A DNA stretch of 63,615 nucleotides from Slackia sp. (GTDB lineage: Bacteria; Actinomycetota; Coriobacteriia; Coriobacteriales; Eggerthellaceae). The translations under genes and the position numbers were made by a program. Under the pieces are notes generated by a model. That model did not search any database, was not told the origin of the DNA, and saw only the letters and a program-made list of their open reading frames with translations. Where the stretch lies: assembly GCA_030527325.1 (NCBI GenBank), contig JAUNBA010000006.1:1-63615 (forward strand), in the 5' to 3' direction. Shown piece after piece: positions 46,525 through 55,330 of the stretch (position 1 is the first letter of the stretch; each line of letters begins with the position of its first letter).

Positions 46525-46819
46525 TAGTCGTTATTCAAGCAATTCACGTCGATATACTTATTTTACCTGGTATTTTATGCGTATCATGGTCAGTTATATC
46601 TCTAATCACTAGAAAAAATCTCTAGAATTATAGAGGCTATATTTGACTGTTCTGCTCTGATTTTTCGACTGAAGAGATTAGCGCCTTCTTGCACGCGCCG
46701 AACCGATGGCGGCGCGCATCGGGCCGCATCATCAAGCCTTGCCGTTCGCCTCCTCTTCGCGGAAAGCCAGCGATGCTGCCCAAGGCAACACGCCTCAAGC
46801 AGCATCGCCGCGCGCTCGG

Positions 46820-48478
46820 TCATTCCTGCGGCAACGTGCCGCCGCGAACCAAAACGTACCTGCGTTTTTTGCTCGTCGCCGATGCCGTGGCCTCGACGAC
46901 CCCCGCGTCGACGAGCTTTTTGACCCGATAGCGAAACGCGCTCATCTCGATATGCAGGGCGTCGGCTATCTCGCGCGCCGCAAGCGGCGCGCCCTCGGCG
47001 GCCAGCAAGTCCACGATGCTGCGCTCGATCGACGATCCGGCCGTCGCCCGCCGCATCAGGACTTCCGCATCTCGGTCGGACGGCAGCGCGGGCGGCGTGA
47101 TTCGCCCGAAGCCCGCATCCTGCGCGGACGGCAACCCTTCGACGTGCGCTCGACCCCCGTCGCGGCGGCGCGCCGCGCGCTCGTCGGCGAACAGCGCGTC
47201 CTGTCGATAGGGAAGCGCGCGCGAAGCGGACGAAGCCGATTTTCGAGCGGGGCGGCGAAACGTCACTGCGAAACGATCGGGCGAAACATCGAACACGGGA
47301 CGCGCAAGCGCGCAGGCATCGAGCGATACGGCCATCGTCGAGAGACCCGAGCCCGATCCGTCGGCCACGCACGCGCCGTCGCTCGCCAAAGACGCGGCCT
47401 CCATCAGCTGCATCAAGCGCGGATTGCGGCAGCACGACGTCCCGTCGGCCAGATTCTCGAGCGATTTCCCGCCCCACAAGCCGCCCGGATTCGCCACGAC
47501 CACCTTGTCGGGATAGACGTCCACCGACACGGGACGCCCGAGGAAATAGCCGCCGTATTCGCGATGCGCGACCGCATTGGCCAAAGCCTCTCTCAGGGCG
47601 GCACGCGGGATTTCCCACTCGTCGGACGACGAGGACGCTCCGCGAGCCTCTCGACGCCCCAGAACGCGCGAGAGCGCCGCCAAAGCGTCGTCTATCATCT
47701 CGGGAAGCGACCCGTCGCACACCGCGCGCTCGACAGGACGAGGGCCCGCGCCGTCGTGCACCGACACGTCGATCGTCAAGCGCGGGAAGAACTGCTGCGG
47801 ATAGAACCCGACGGCCAGAAGGCCCATCAAGCGCACGTCGCCCTGCTTGCCCACGATATTGAGCCGCTCGAGCTGCGCGCTTTGCGTCAAGGCCCCGCGC
47901 AGGGCGCGCGGGCTTTTCCTGCGGCGACGCTCGGCCATACGCGCCACCTGCGCCATGTCCAGATCGTCCACGCCCGCCTGCGCGACAGGCGCGATCTCGG
48001 CGTCGTTGGGCAGCACCGCGCCTTTCAGCTCATCGATCTCGGCCGCCGAAAGCTTCTCGTTGGCGCCGCCGACGCGCTTATAGCTCGCATTCTGAAGGCC
48101 GCCTTCCGCAAGAAAGCACGGCTTGAAGCGGGCATCGAGCTCGCGCACCGTCATGACGAGCACGCGCGAACCGTCGAACTCGTCGAGACGTATGTCGTAT
48201 TGCGGGGGATTGACCAGCGCGGACTCCACAGAGCCCTCCGCCATGCCGGCGACAAGGCGCCGTCGCATCTCGTCGGGCGCGAAATCGCCGAGCGGCGCAA
48301 AGCCGCGCGAGGCGTCGAGGCCGAAGACCACCGTTCCGCCGCCCCCGTTCCCAAAGGCGCAGATGCTTTCCCAGACCCCTCGATCGGGCGCATGGGTGCA
48401 TGATTCGATTGCATGGAATGCGTCGCCGGCCCCGGCATCGCGCAAGCGGCCGACGATATCGCGCGCGGTCTCGGTCAT
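46820..48478 (-). CDS. AlbA/Schlafen-type ATP-binding putative transcriptional regulator
   Basis: The 552-residue protein opens with an AlbA_2 (Schlafen-like) domain (about 25-150; FGNGGGGTVVFGLDASRGF, VNPPQYDIRLDEFDGSRVLVMTV). A middle region and a GHKL-type ATPase-like segment follow (about 285-400; PRAALREALANAVAHREY, VDVYPDKVVVANPGGL). A low-complexity linker and a C-terminal winged helix end it (DLLAAEGAPLAAREIADALHIEMSAFRYRVKKLV). Such proteins are often called ATP-dependent DNA helicase-related regulators. They lack helicase motifs and occur as stand-alone or mobile-element genes. The ATG has GAGAGGG. A dyad operator overlaps the promoter region, suggesting autoregulation. Confidence 0.75.
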   Translation of the reverse strand: MTETARDIVGRLRDAGAGDAFHAIESCTHAPDRGVWESICAFGNGGGGTVVFGLDASRGFAPLGDFAPDEMRRRLVAGMAEGSVESALVNPPQYDIRLDEFDGSRVLVMTVRELDARFKPCFLAEGGLQNASYKRVGGANEKLSAAEIDELKGAVLPNDAEIAPVAQAGVDDLDMAQVARMAERRRRKSPRALRGALTQSAQLERLNIVGKQGDVRLMGLLAVGFYPQQFFPRLTIDVSVHDGAGPRPVERAVCDGSLPEMIDDALAALSRVLGRREARGASSSSDEWEIPRAALREALANAVAHREYGGYFLGRPVSVDVYPDKVVVANPGGLWGGKSLENLADGTSCCRNPRLMQLMEAASLASDGACVADGSGSGLSTMAVSLDACALARPVFDVSPDRFAVTFRRPARKSASSASRALPYRQDALFADERAARRRDGGRAHVEGLPSAQDAGFGRITPPALPSDRDAEVLMRRATAGSSIERSIVDLLAAEGAPLAAREIADALHIEMSAFRYRVKKLVDAGVVEATASATSKKRRYVLVRGGTLPQE

Positions 48479-48520
48479 AATCCCTCTCGTCGTTTGCGTA
48501 TATCCTTCCATGGTATCAGC

Positions 48521-48542
48521 AATCACTCGAATTAGAGTGATT
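48521..48542. promoter_or_regulatory. dyad operator upstream of the AlbA-type regulator
   Basis: AATCACTC, a 6-base spacer, then GAGTGATT form an inverted repeat about 43 bases before the start. A further CACTC follows at about 48546-48550. The region is AT-rich. Confidence 0.55.
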
Positions 48543-48710
48543 TTCACTCAGCAATCAGCGCGCATCCACAGCAAAACGAAGAGAGAATCGCTTCGTACCC
48601 GACAGCGAAATGACGAAGGCCGGCCATTCGCACGAATCCCACGTACGGTATATGGGGAAGGGTGCACAGTGCGCATAGCCCCCGAAAGCTCACCCGAACA
48701 TAAAAAAAAA

Positions 48711-48732
48711 CCGGGTCCGAAAACGGACCCGG
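48711..48732 (-). terminator. terminator of the cydAB operon
   Basis: A 9-base perfect stem (CCGGGTCCG with its complement) with an AAAA loop is followed by nine T on the minus strand, 37 bases after the cydB stop. Confidence 0.95.
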
Positions 48733-48768
48733 CACAGCAAGCGCGATATCGTGCACGAAAGCCGCGCG

Positions 48769-49824
48769 TTAGTAGTCGAGCTCCTCGACCTTCACACGAC
48801 CGCGGAACGTGCGGTAGATCATGAAGTGGTACACCAGCACCAGCGGCAGGCCGACGCAGGTGATGCCGAGCATCCAACCGAGAGCCAGATCGCTCGATGC
48901 GGCCGTGGCGATGGTGATGTTCTCGCCGGAAGCAGCCGTGGCGAACAGGTTCAGCGGATCGCCCGCGCCCGCAACCACCAGGTTGGGGAACATCAGCGAG
49001 GCCCACAGGGCGACCAGAAGGGCGCACGCCGCGGACGAAGCGATGAACGTCACCAGGTCGGCGCCGTCATCCTTACCCTTGAGCAGGGCGACCACCAGGG
49101 CAACAAGCACCAACGCGGCGAAGACGTAGCGCAAAACGGCGAGTTCGGGAGCCATCTCGGGCTTCAGCACGAACACCGCGTAAGCGCCCGCGATGGCGAA
49201 CAGCGCGATGGCGGCGAGCTGCGCTATGCCGCGGGCCTTCTTGGCACGGGCACGCACGGCGGAATCGACCGGCGCCTTGAGCGCAAGCCAGCTTGCGCCC
49301 TGGCACACGAACAGGCTCAGACCGAGCAGACCGGTGAGCAGCGTGAACGGGGTCACAAGGCCCAGCAGCGGCACGCCGACATAGTCGCCGTTGGCGTTCA
49401 TGGGAATGCCCGCGAACACATTGCCCGCAGCCACGCCCAAAAGCAGCGCGGGAAGCAAGGAACCGACGAAGAACAACGCGTTCCAGATCTTGGACCATTC
49501 CTTATCATGGCCTGCGAACTCGACGGACACGGCGCGCACGATCAAGCCGAGCAACACCAGGATGATGGCCAGATAGAAGCCGGAAAACGTCGTGGCATAT
49601 GCCGGAGCGAACGCCGCGAACAGCGCGCCGCCCGCGGTGAGCAGCCAGACCTCGTTGCCGTCCCACACGGGCCCGATGCTCGTACGCACGATGGATTTCT
49701 CCTCGTCGTTTTTAGCCACGAAGGGGCTCAGCACGCCGGCGCCCAAATCGAAGCCGTCGAGGATGAAGTAGCCTGCGATCAGGACGAAGATGAGGCAGAA
49801 CCAGATAATTCCAAGCGTCGTCAT
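48769..49824 (-). CDS. cydB: cytochrome bd oxidase subunit II
   Basis: The 351-residue membrane protein has about nine helices and supports subunit I in the bd-type quinol oxidase, which reduces oxygen to water without pumping protons. Family segments are [47 protein letters not shown]-like (with [11 protein letters not shown] intact) and [11 protein letters not shown]. It begins three bases after cydA. The cydDC export genes needed for assembly are not in the window. Confidence 0.94.
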   Translation of the reverse strand: [351 protein letters not shown]

Positions 49825-49827
49825 AGC

Positions 49828-51300
49828 TTACGCCCCTTTCTTCGCGTCGGTCGTATCGCCCTTGGAAGCGGCGGGCTGCGCCTTTGCGACGGCCTTGCCG
49901 GACTCGGCGCGCTGCGCGGCTTTCGCCTCGGTCAGCACGGGACCCTCCTTGATGAAGCGAGAGATCATGCGAACCCATGCCACGGCCAAGAACAGATACA
50001 CCGCGCAGAACAGCAGGATGGTGACGATCAGCTCAGGCGCCGAAACGGACTGGGAAATGGCCTCGTTGGTCAGAAGCGACACGCCGTCGGGGCCGCTGAC
50101 GGACGGATACACGACATACGGCTGACGTCCCACCTCGGCGGTCATCCAGCCCGACTGGATGGCGATGAACGGGAACAGCGGAGACAGGATCAAGATCCAC
50201 TGCACCCATTTCTTCGAGCCGAGCGACCCGCCCTTCTTGAACGCGACCAGCGCGGCCAGGATGATGGCGACCACGATCAGACCGAACAGGGCGACCATGA
50301 GGTGGTAGCTCTGGAAGACCAGATTGACAGGCATATCCTCGACCACGATCTCGGGGTTCTCCTCGGCGATCTGGTTCAAGCCGGGATATTCCTTATCGAA
50401 ATCGCCCGATGCCAAAAAGCTGGTGAAACCGGGCAACGCGAAGGGAGCCAGCGTTTCCTGGTTCTCCTCGTCGACGAAACCGACGGCGTACAAAGGCAGC
50501 GTGCCCGTCTCGTAATGACCCTCCATCATAGCAAGCTTGCTGGGCTGCTCCTCGGCCACCACGACGGCGGACGAATGGGCGGAAATCAGCAGACAGCCCG
50601 TGGTGACGATGGCCACCGCGGTGCCGATCTTCATGGTCTTCTCGGCGAAGTGCTGGTGCTTGTTCTTATGCATGTACCACGCGGACAGCGCAATGGCCAC
50701 GAACGCGCCCAGGACCAGCAGCGCCAAAACGGTGTGGCCGTAGCGGGGCAGGATGCTGGGGTTGAGCGCGGCGGCGAAGAAGTCCGTGATCACGGCCTTG
50801 CTGCCGTCGGCGGCGAGTTCGGCGCCCGCAGGAGTCTGCATCCAGGAATTCGCGATGAGGATCCACAGAGCGGACAGGCAGCTGCCGGCCCAGACCAACC
50901 AGGAAGAAATCATGTAGAACTTCGGGCTGACCTTCTTGCGGCCGAACAGCACGATGCCCAGGAACACGGATTCCAGGAAGAACGCGAGCAGCGCCTCGGC
51001 GGCAAGCGGCGCGCCGAAGATATCGCCCACGAAACGGCTGTAATCGGCCCAGTTGGTGCCGAAAGAGAACTCCATCGTGATGCCCGTTGCGACGCCGATG
51101 GCGAACGTGGTGGTGAAGATCTTCACCCAGAAACGCGTAGCAGCCTCGTCTTTCGGATCGCGCGTTTTGTAATAGCGCGTCTCATTGATGGCCATGATCA
51201 AGCCAAGGCCGATAGACAGCGGAACGAAGCAGAAGTGGAAAATGACCACCAAAGCGAACTGAATGCGCGAAAGCAGCGCGACATCGGCGAAAAGCTCCAT
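49828..51300 (-). CDS. cydA: cytochrome bd oxidase subunit I
   Basis: The 490-residue subunit binds three hemes and quinol. It opens MELFADVALLSRIQFALVVIFHF, with the heme-b595/d ligand His22 and FGTNWADYSRFVGDIFGAP. The second heme-b558 His is in the ILPRYGHTVLA region. GRQPYVVY is the C-terminal signature. The quinol loop is long enough for function. The last 40 residues form an Ala/Lys-rich tail. The start ATG has AGGGGGT. Together with CydB it lets an anaerobe scavenge traces of oxygen. An extended -10 (TGGTATGAT) is about 185 bases upstream. Confidence 0.95.
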   Translation of the reverse strand: MELFADVALLSRIQFALVVIFHFCFVPLSIGLGLIMAINETRYYKTRDPKDEAATRFWVKIFTTTFAIGVATGITMEFSFGTNWADYSRFVGDIFGAPLAAEALLAFFLESVFLGIVLFGRKKVSPKFYMISSWLVWAGSCLSALWILIANSWMQTPAGAELAADGSKAVITDFFAAALNPSILPRYGHTVLALLVLGAFVAIALSAWYMHKNKHQHFAEKTMKIGTAVAIVTTGCLLISAHSSAVVVAEEQPSKLAMMEGHYETGTLPLYAVGFVDEENQETLAPFALPGFTSFLASGDFDKEYPGLNQIAEENPEIVVEDMPVNLVFQSYHLMVALFGLIVVAIILAALVAFKKGGSLGSKKWVQWILILSPLFPFIAIQSGWMTAEVGRQPYVVYPSVSGPDGVSLLTNEAISQSVSAPELIVTILLFCAVYLFLAVAWVRMISRFIKEGPVLTEAKAAQRAESGKAVAKAQPAASKGDTTDAKKGA

Positions 51301-51485
51301 AGCACACCCCCTCTTTCTCTCTGCGCCCGCAGGCGCGTTTTCGCTTTCGCCGTCCGCGTGCACCCGCGGGGACGCGCGAAAGCCCTCTCTTCCACGGTGC
51401 TTTCCTCGACCTACGCCGCATCTGGAACCGCGGCCTGGGGCCTCACGCCCCAGAAAACACCGTTGACCCAGGAAAACACCCGCAT

Positions 51486-51494
51486 ATCATACCA
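51486..51494 (-). promoter_or_regulatory. extended -10 promoter of cydAB
   Basis: TGGTATGAT lies on the minus strand in an unusually AT-rich patch at 51480-51550. The 400-base gap between cydA and the HsmA-family gene holds no other feature except the terminator at 51651. Confidence 0.5.
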
Positions 51495-51650
51495 TGTTTC
51501 GTTTTTATATGTTATTAGTTTGGTACCATTTTATGGTTTTTTACAAAATGACAACGAGAAAGAGGGGATCGAGCGCGGAGAGGCGACCATATAGCACACA
51601 TGAACTGGCTTTTCGTTGGAATACGCCATATCGGCCCCCAACGCGAAAAA

Positions 51651-51685
51651 GGGCGGACGCCCGCGCATATGCGAGGCATCCGCCC
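51651..51685 (-). terminator. terminator of the HsmA-family gene
   Basis: GGGCGGA pairs with TCCGCCC around an inner CGCATATGCG dyad. TTTTT follows on the minus strand. Confidence 0.8.
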
Positions 51686-51700
51686 TTGTTTTGCACGCTC

Positions 51701-52180
51701 TTAGTGCGAATGGCGACCGGAACGACGGAACAGCAGGAACGCGAACAGCGCCACCACGATCACGCTGGTGCCCACGGCGCACACCGTCTGCAGGTGGATC
51801 ATGGGGATACCCACGAGCATGCCGATGATGTAGGGGATGAGCCACAGCAGCCACACCAACGTGCTGAACGTATGGAACGTGCGCTCGGCACGCTCGTTGC
51901 GGCGCGCATAAGTGAACGTGGCCCACAGCGCATGCACCAGCATGAGGATGATCGCCAACAGGCCCGAGACGGCGTGGATGCCGAAGCCCGCGGCGCCCGA
52001 GGTCTGGGCGATGTTGGTCATGATGGTGGTTCCCGTGGTGTCGCACACCAGGCCTGCCCAGAACAGCAGGACGTGGCTCAGCTTCAGCGAACCGGCGCGG
52101 CGCTCGGAAAACACGCCCAGCGTGTAAAACACCAGTGCCAGCGTGATGGCGGCCGATGCCGCGATAAGTTCGATGCTCAT
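51701..52180 (-). CDS. HsmA-family (TIGR03987-type) membrane protein
   Basis: The 159-residue integral membrane protein has five helices. The core segment VFYTLGVFSERRAGSLKLSHVLLFWAGLVCDTTGTTIM with a later HAVSGLLAIILMLVHALWAT is typical of this small family, found in diverse bacteria and often divergent from a TetR regulator, as here. The family has no firm biochemical role. A conserved Cys/Asp and His-rich helix pattern may bind a cofactor. It ends in a strong terminator. Expression is probably controlled from the operator at 52219-52248. Confidence 0.8.
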   Translation of the reverse strand: MSIELIAASAAITLALVFYTLGVFSERRAGSLKLSHVLLFWAGLVCDTTGTTIMTNIAQTSGAAGFGIHAVSGLLAIILMLVHALWATFTYARRNERAERTFHTFSTLVWLLWLIPYIIGMLVGIPMIHLQTVCAVGTSVIVVALFAFLLFRRSGRHSH

Positions 52181-52218
52181 GGTCGGTCTCTTCCTTCTCT
52201 CGTCTATTTCGTCATTTG

Positions 52219-52248
52219 TGAACTGTGTTCATTTATGAACTTGGTTCA
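52219..52248. promoter_or_regulatory. tandem TetR-type operator between the HsmA-family and tetR genes
   Basis: Two 13-base palindromes, TGAACTGTGTTCA and TGAACTTGGTTCA (TGAAC-N3-GTTCA), have centres 17 bases apart. They lie in the divergent promoter region, consistent with cooperative binding of two repressor dimers. Confidence 0.72.
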
Positions 52249-52342
52249 GAATAGTAAGATGGCCGCCAAGGCTCAAGAGGAAGAGGGCATGTTCACATTT
52301 TCTTCGCAGCCGGCACGCAAGACGCATTCGAAGGGATACCGC

Positions 52343-52915
52343 ATGGGCAATAAAGCCACCATCACCAGGCAGCGCATTCTGGAGGCCGCATACGCCATGG
52401 TCAAAGACGTGGGTCCGGCGAATATAAGCATCCGCCGCGTCGCCGCCGCCTGCGGCGTCTCCGTAGGCTCCATCTACAACTATTTCCCCACCAAAGCCGA
52501 CCTGGTGGCCGAGACCATCTGGCTGTTCTGGCAAGAATCACTGCATCGGGAGATGTTCATCGTCGGCTCGAACGAAGATTTCGTCGCGTTCTGCGAACGC
52601 CTGATGGGGGACCTCAAGCATACGCTCGAGGCGTTTCGCCGCGACTGGCTCAGCCAGCTCGCCTCGCTCGACGCGGAAAGCCGCACCGAGGTGCGCCGCC
52701 GCGAAGAGGCCGCCTTCGACCACATACGCCGCGGCCTCGCCATGGCCATCGAGCGCGATGACAAAATGAACGCGGAGGCCCTCAAGGCCGTCGCAGGCGA
52801 CGCTGCCGCCGAAAACCTGGCGGCGCTCGTCTGGAACACGATGATTTCGTCGCTTCAGCATGACGACGCTTCCTGCGCGGCGCTATTCGCCCTGTTGCGC
52901 AGGGCCCTGTACTGA
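52343..52915 (+). CDS. TetR-family transcriptional regulator
   Basis: The 190-residue regulator has an N-terminal TetR helix-turn-helix (ITRQRILEAAYAMVKDVGPANISIRRVAAACGVSVGSIYNYFPTKADLV). A helical ligand-binding domain follows with IWLFWQESLHREMF. The start is set at the ATG at 52343 with GAAGGGA upstream. An ATG at 52289 with GAGGAAG is an equally good alternative that adds 18 residues. Two palindromic operators lie just upstream, so it very probably represses itself and the divergent HsmA-family gene. The inducer is unknown. Confidence 0.87.
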   Translation: MGNKATITRQRILEAAYAMVKDVGPANISIRRVAAACGVSVGSIYNYFPTKADLVAETIWLFWQESLHREMFIVGSNEDFVAFCERLMGDLKHTLEAFRRDWLSQLASLDAESRTEVRRREEAAFDHIRRGLAMAIERDDKMNAEALKAVAGDAAAENLAALVWNTMISSLQHDDASCAALFALLRRALY

Positions 52916-52946
52916 CCCGAAGCCCGCGCACGACGCACGACAAGCG

Positions 52947-52994
52947 AAAAGCCCCGCTCCCGAACGCCGCAGGCGATTCAGGGAACGAGGCTTT
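52947..52994. terminator. bidirectional terminator between tetR and nagA
   Basis: AAAAGCC pairs with GGCTTTT, extended by an imperfect inner stem around a loop of about 20 bases. It sits between convergent stops. Confidence 0.7.
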
Positions 52995-53043
52995 TCCTCG
53001 CATGGCCGCATCTTCGCGCACCATGCGCCGCGAGTCGCACAAC

Positions 53044-54168
53044 CTAAAGCATACGGCCGCGCAACACCACGTGGACGATGTCCAGATTCTCGTCAAGCAC
53101 CACGATATCGGCGATGCGGCCCGCTTCGAGAGAGCCGCGCTCGTCGGAAAGGCCGAGGGCGCGCGCGGGGTTGCACGACGCCGCCTTCACCGCGGCAACC
53201 AGGGGAATATCCATATCGCGCACCGCGACGCGCAAGCATCCCATCAGGTCGGTCGCACTGCCCGCGAGCGTGCCGTCATGCAGCGTGGCGCGATTGCCGC
53301 GCACCGTGACAGCTTGGCCGCCCAGGCTGTATTCGCCGTCATCCAATCCCGTCGCCATCATGGAATCGCTGATCAGAATCATGTTGTCATCGCCGAACAG
53401 CTTGAACGCCGCGCGCACCGCCGCAGGGTGGATATGCACGCCGTCCGCGATGATCTCGGGCGTGGCGCCTGCGTCGGCGGCCGCACCGATCACGCCAGGC
53501 TCGCGATGAGCCAGAGGCGGCATGGCGTTGAACAGGTGCGTCACATGCTTCGCGCCCGCTTCGAACGCCGCGTGCGCCTCATCGTAGGTCGCGCACGTAT
53601 GCGCGATGGAAATGCGCACCTTATCGCCCTCCGCCTTGATGAAATCGAGCGCGGAAGGTTCCTCGGGCGCTATGTCGACTATCTTGAACAAGCCGCCCGC
53701 CGCTTCCTGCAAGCGCCTGAACATCGCGATGTCGGGAGCCTGCACGTACGCCGGGTTTTGCGCGCCCACCTTACGCGGGCTGATATAGGGCCCCTCCATA
53801 TTGATGCCCACCAGCGCGGCCGCGTCGTCGGCATCGCGGTGCTCGGCCGCGCAACGCGCGATAGCGGCCAATTTTTCCTCAGGATACGTCATGGTAGCGG
53901 GGCAGTACGCCGTCACGCCCCGCGACGCCTGGTAGCGGCAGATCGCGTCGATAGCCTCATGCGTGCCGTCGCAGAAATCGTAGCCGACCGCGCCGTGGGA
54001 ATGCACGTCCACCAAACCGGGAATCGCATAACCGCCGCATGCGTCGATGACCTCGCATTCCGTCGAGGAAAGCTCCTCGACGATACGGCCGTCCTCCACG
54101 AGCAGATCCCTCTGCTCGAATGCATCGCCCGCAAACACGCGGGCATTCGTTATCCTCAAAGCGCCCAT
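53044..54168 (-). CDS. nagA: N-acetylglucosamine-6-phosphate deacetylase
   Basis: The 374-residue amidohydrolase removes the acetyl group from GlcNAc-6-phosphate, feeding NagB. Motifs are the metal-binding VDVHSHGAVGYDFCDG (about 54-69), NMEGPYISPRKVGAQNP (about 125-141), the ISIAHTCATYDEAHAAFEAGAKHVTHLFNAMPP region, and the catalytic LISDSMMATGL. Length is normal. The ATG has GAAAGGA. A hairpin terminator sits between nagB and nagA, so its expression may differ from that of nagB. Confidence 0.93.
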   Translation of the reverse strand: MGALRITNARVFAGDAFEQRDLLVEDGRIVEELSSTECEVIDACGGYAIPGLVDVHSHGAVGYDFCDGTHEAIDAICRYQASRGVTAYCPATMTYPEEKLAAIARCAAEHRDADDAAALVGINMEGPYISPRKVGAQNPAYVQAPDIAMFRRLQEAAGGLFKIVDIAPEEPSALDFIKAEGDKVRISIAHTCATYDEAHAAFEAGAKHVTHLFNAMPPLAHREPGVIGAAADAGATPEIIADGVHIHPAAVRAAFKLFGDDNMILISDSMMATGLDDGEYSLGGQAVTVRGNRATLHDGTLAGSATDLMGCLRVAVRDMDIPLVAAVKAASCNPARALGLSDERGSLEAGRIADIVVLDENLDIVHVVLRGRML

Positions 54169-54192
54169 ACGCCGTCCTTTCGCTATGAAAAA

Positions 54193-54215
54193 GCCCGTCG
54201 CTCGAAGCGGCGGGC
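54193..54215 (-). terminator. terminator or attenuator between nagB and nagA
   Basis: A 9-base stem with one G-U pair (GCCCGTCGC) is followed by TTTTT on the minus strand. It lies 25 bases before the nagA start and just before its ribosome site. Confidence 0.7.
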
Positions 54216-54306
54216 CATGACGCGACGCGCCGAGCGCCGCACATACGAAGAGCCGCAGGCGAACGCGACGGACCGTAACGATCCGCCGCCTCGCCGCCCA
54301 TCGCGC

Positions 54307-55104
54307 CTAATGGCAGCTGCAACCTTCTTCGTCGTGATCGTGGCCGCAGCCGCAACCGCACGCCTCTTCGGCGATATCCTCGCACGCGGAAAACGCTGCT
54401 TCATCCACCACGGCGATAGCATTGGGATGGAACTGCAGGATCGAAGCGGGAACCTTCGGGGTGACCGGGCCGAAGAACACATCGCGCACGATCTGCGCCT
54501 TGTCCTCGCCGCTGACCACCAGAAGGATCTGCTTCGCAGCCATGATGGTGCCGATGCCCATGGTGTACGCCTGGCGCGGAACCTCATCGGCGGAATCGAA
54601 CAGGCGGCTATTCGCCTGGATGGTGCTCTCCGTCAGATCGACGCAGTTGGTCTCCTTGGTGAACTCGTCGGAAGGCTCGTTGAAGCCAATGTGCCCGTTG
54701 TGGCCCAGGCCCAAAAGCTGCAGGTCGACGCCGCCGGCAAGCGCGATGGACGCCTCGTAGGCCTCGCATGCGGCCTCGGCATCGGGGTTCGCGCCGTTGG
54801 GCACATGCGTATTCTCGGGACGGACGTTCACATGGCCGAATAGGTGCTTCTGCATGAAGTAGTGATAGCTCTGCTCGTGATCGGCGGGAAGGCCGCGGTA
54901 TTCGTCCAGATTGAACGTGGCGACGCGCGAGAAGTCGAGACCCTCCTCCTCGTAACGCTTGACCAGCTCGGCGTACAGTCCCTCAGGCGTCGAGCCCGTT
55001 GCCAAGCCCAACACGCATCCGGGCTTCTCGGCAACGAGTTCGGCGATGATATCGGCAGCAGCCTCGCTCATATCCTGATAATCTTTGGCTACGATGATTT
55101 CCAT
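54307..55104 (-). CDS. nagB: glucosamine-6-phosphate deaminase with a Cys/His-rich tail
   Basis: The enzyme converts glucosamine-6-phosphate to fructose-6-phosphate and ammonia. Motifs are LGLATGSTPEGLYAEL (phosphate loop), FNLDEYRGLPADHEQSYHYFM, and LGLGHNGHIGFNEPSDEF with the catalytic His/Asp set. The C-terminus carries an unusual tail, ACGCGCGHDHDEEGCSCH. It has five Cys and three His in 18 residues, which looks like a metal-binding site and is not normal for the family. The start ATG is the only sensible choice. It lies upstream of nagA in the same direction. Confidence 0.93.
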   Translation of the reverse strand: MEIIVAKDYQDMSEAAADIIAELVAEKPGCVLGLATGSTPEGLYAELVKRYEEEGLDFSRVATFNLDEYRGLPADHEQSYHYFMQKHLFGHVNVRPENTHVPNGANPDAEAACEAYEASIALAGGVDLQLLGLGHNGHIGFNEPSDEFTKETNCVDLTESTIQANSRLFDSADEVPRQAYTMGIGTIMAAKQILLVVSGEDKAQIVRDVFFGPVTPKVPASILQFHPNAIAVVDEAAFSACEDIAEEACGCGCGHDHDEEGCSCH

Positions 55105-55330
55105 TGAAACCCCTCTCGTACCGCATGTCTCGACATGCTGCGCATCCGCGCATCAAGCGCAGACACGGCGTTTCACGACCGCACCATAATGCCGCAGAAC
55201 CGCACGCCGCGTCGACGAAAGCCCGCGAAAGCGCATGAAATCCGCGCGAAGACGGACACGCCGAGGAACGGACCCCGACACAGGCCGGCTCTATACTGAC
55301 AAGAAAACGAACCCGAATGTGAGGAATGCC

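Noticed and set aside
51301..51700. Rex or FNR operator upstream of cydAB
   Set aside because: Neither TTGTGA-N6-TCACAA nor TTGAT-N4-ATCAA is present in the gap; redox control cannot be claimed from sequence.
53060..53080. Further CACGTG-containing sites as parS copies (also near 11500, 17110, 19395, 56715)
   Set aside because: Only the CACGTG core is shared; the TGTTT/AAACA arms needed for ParB binding are absent.
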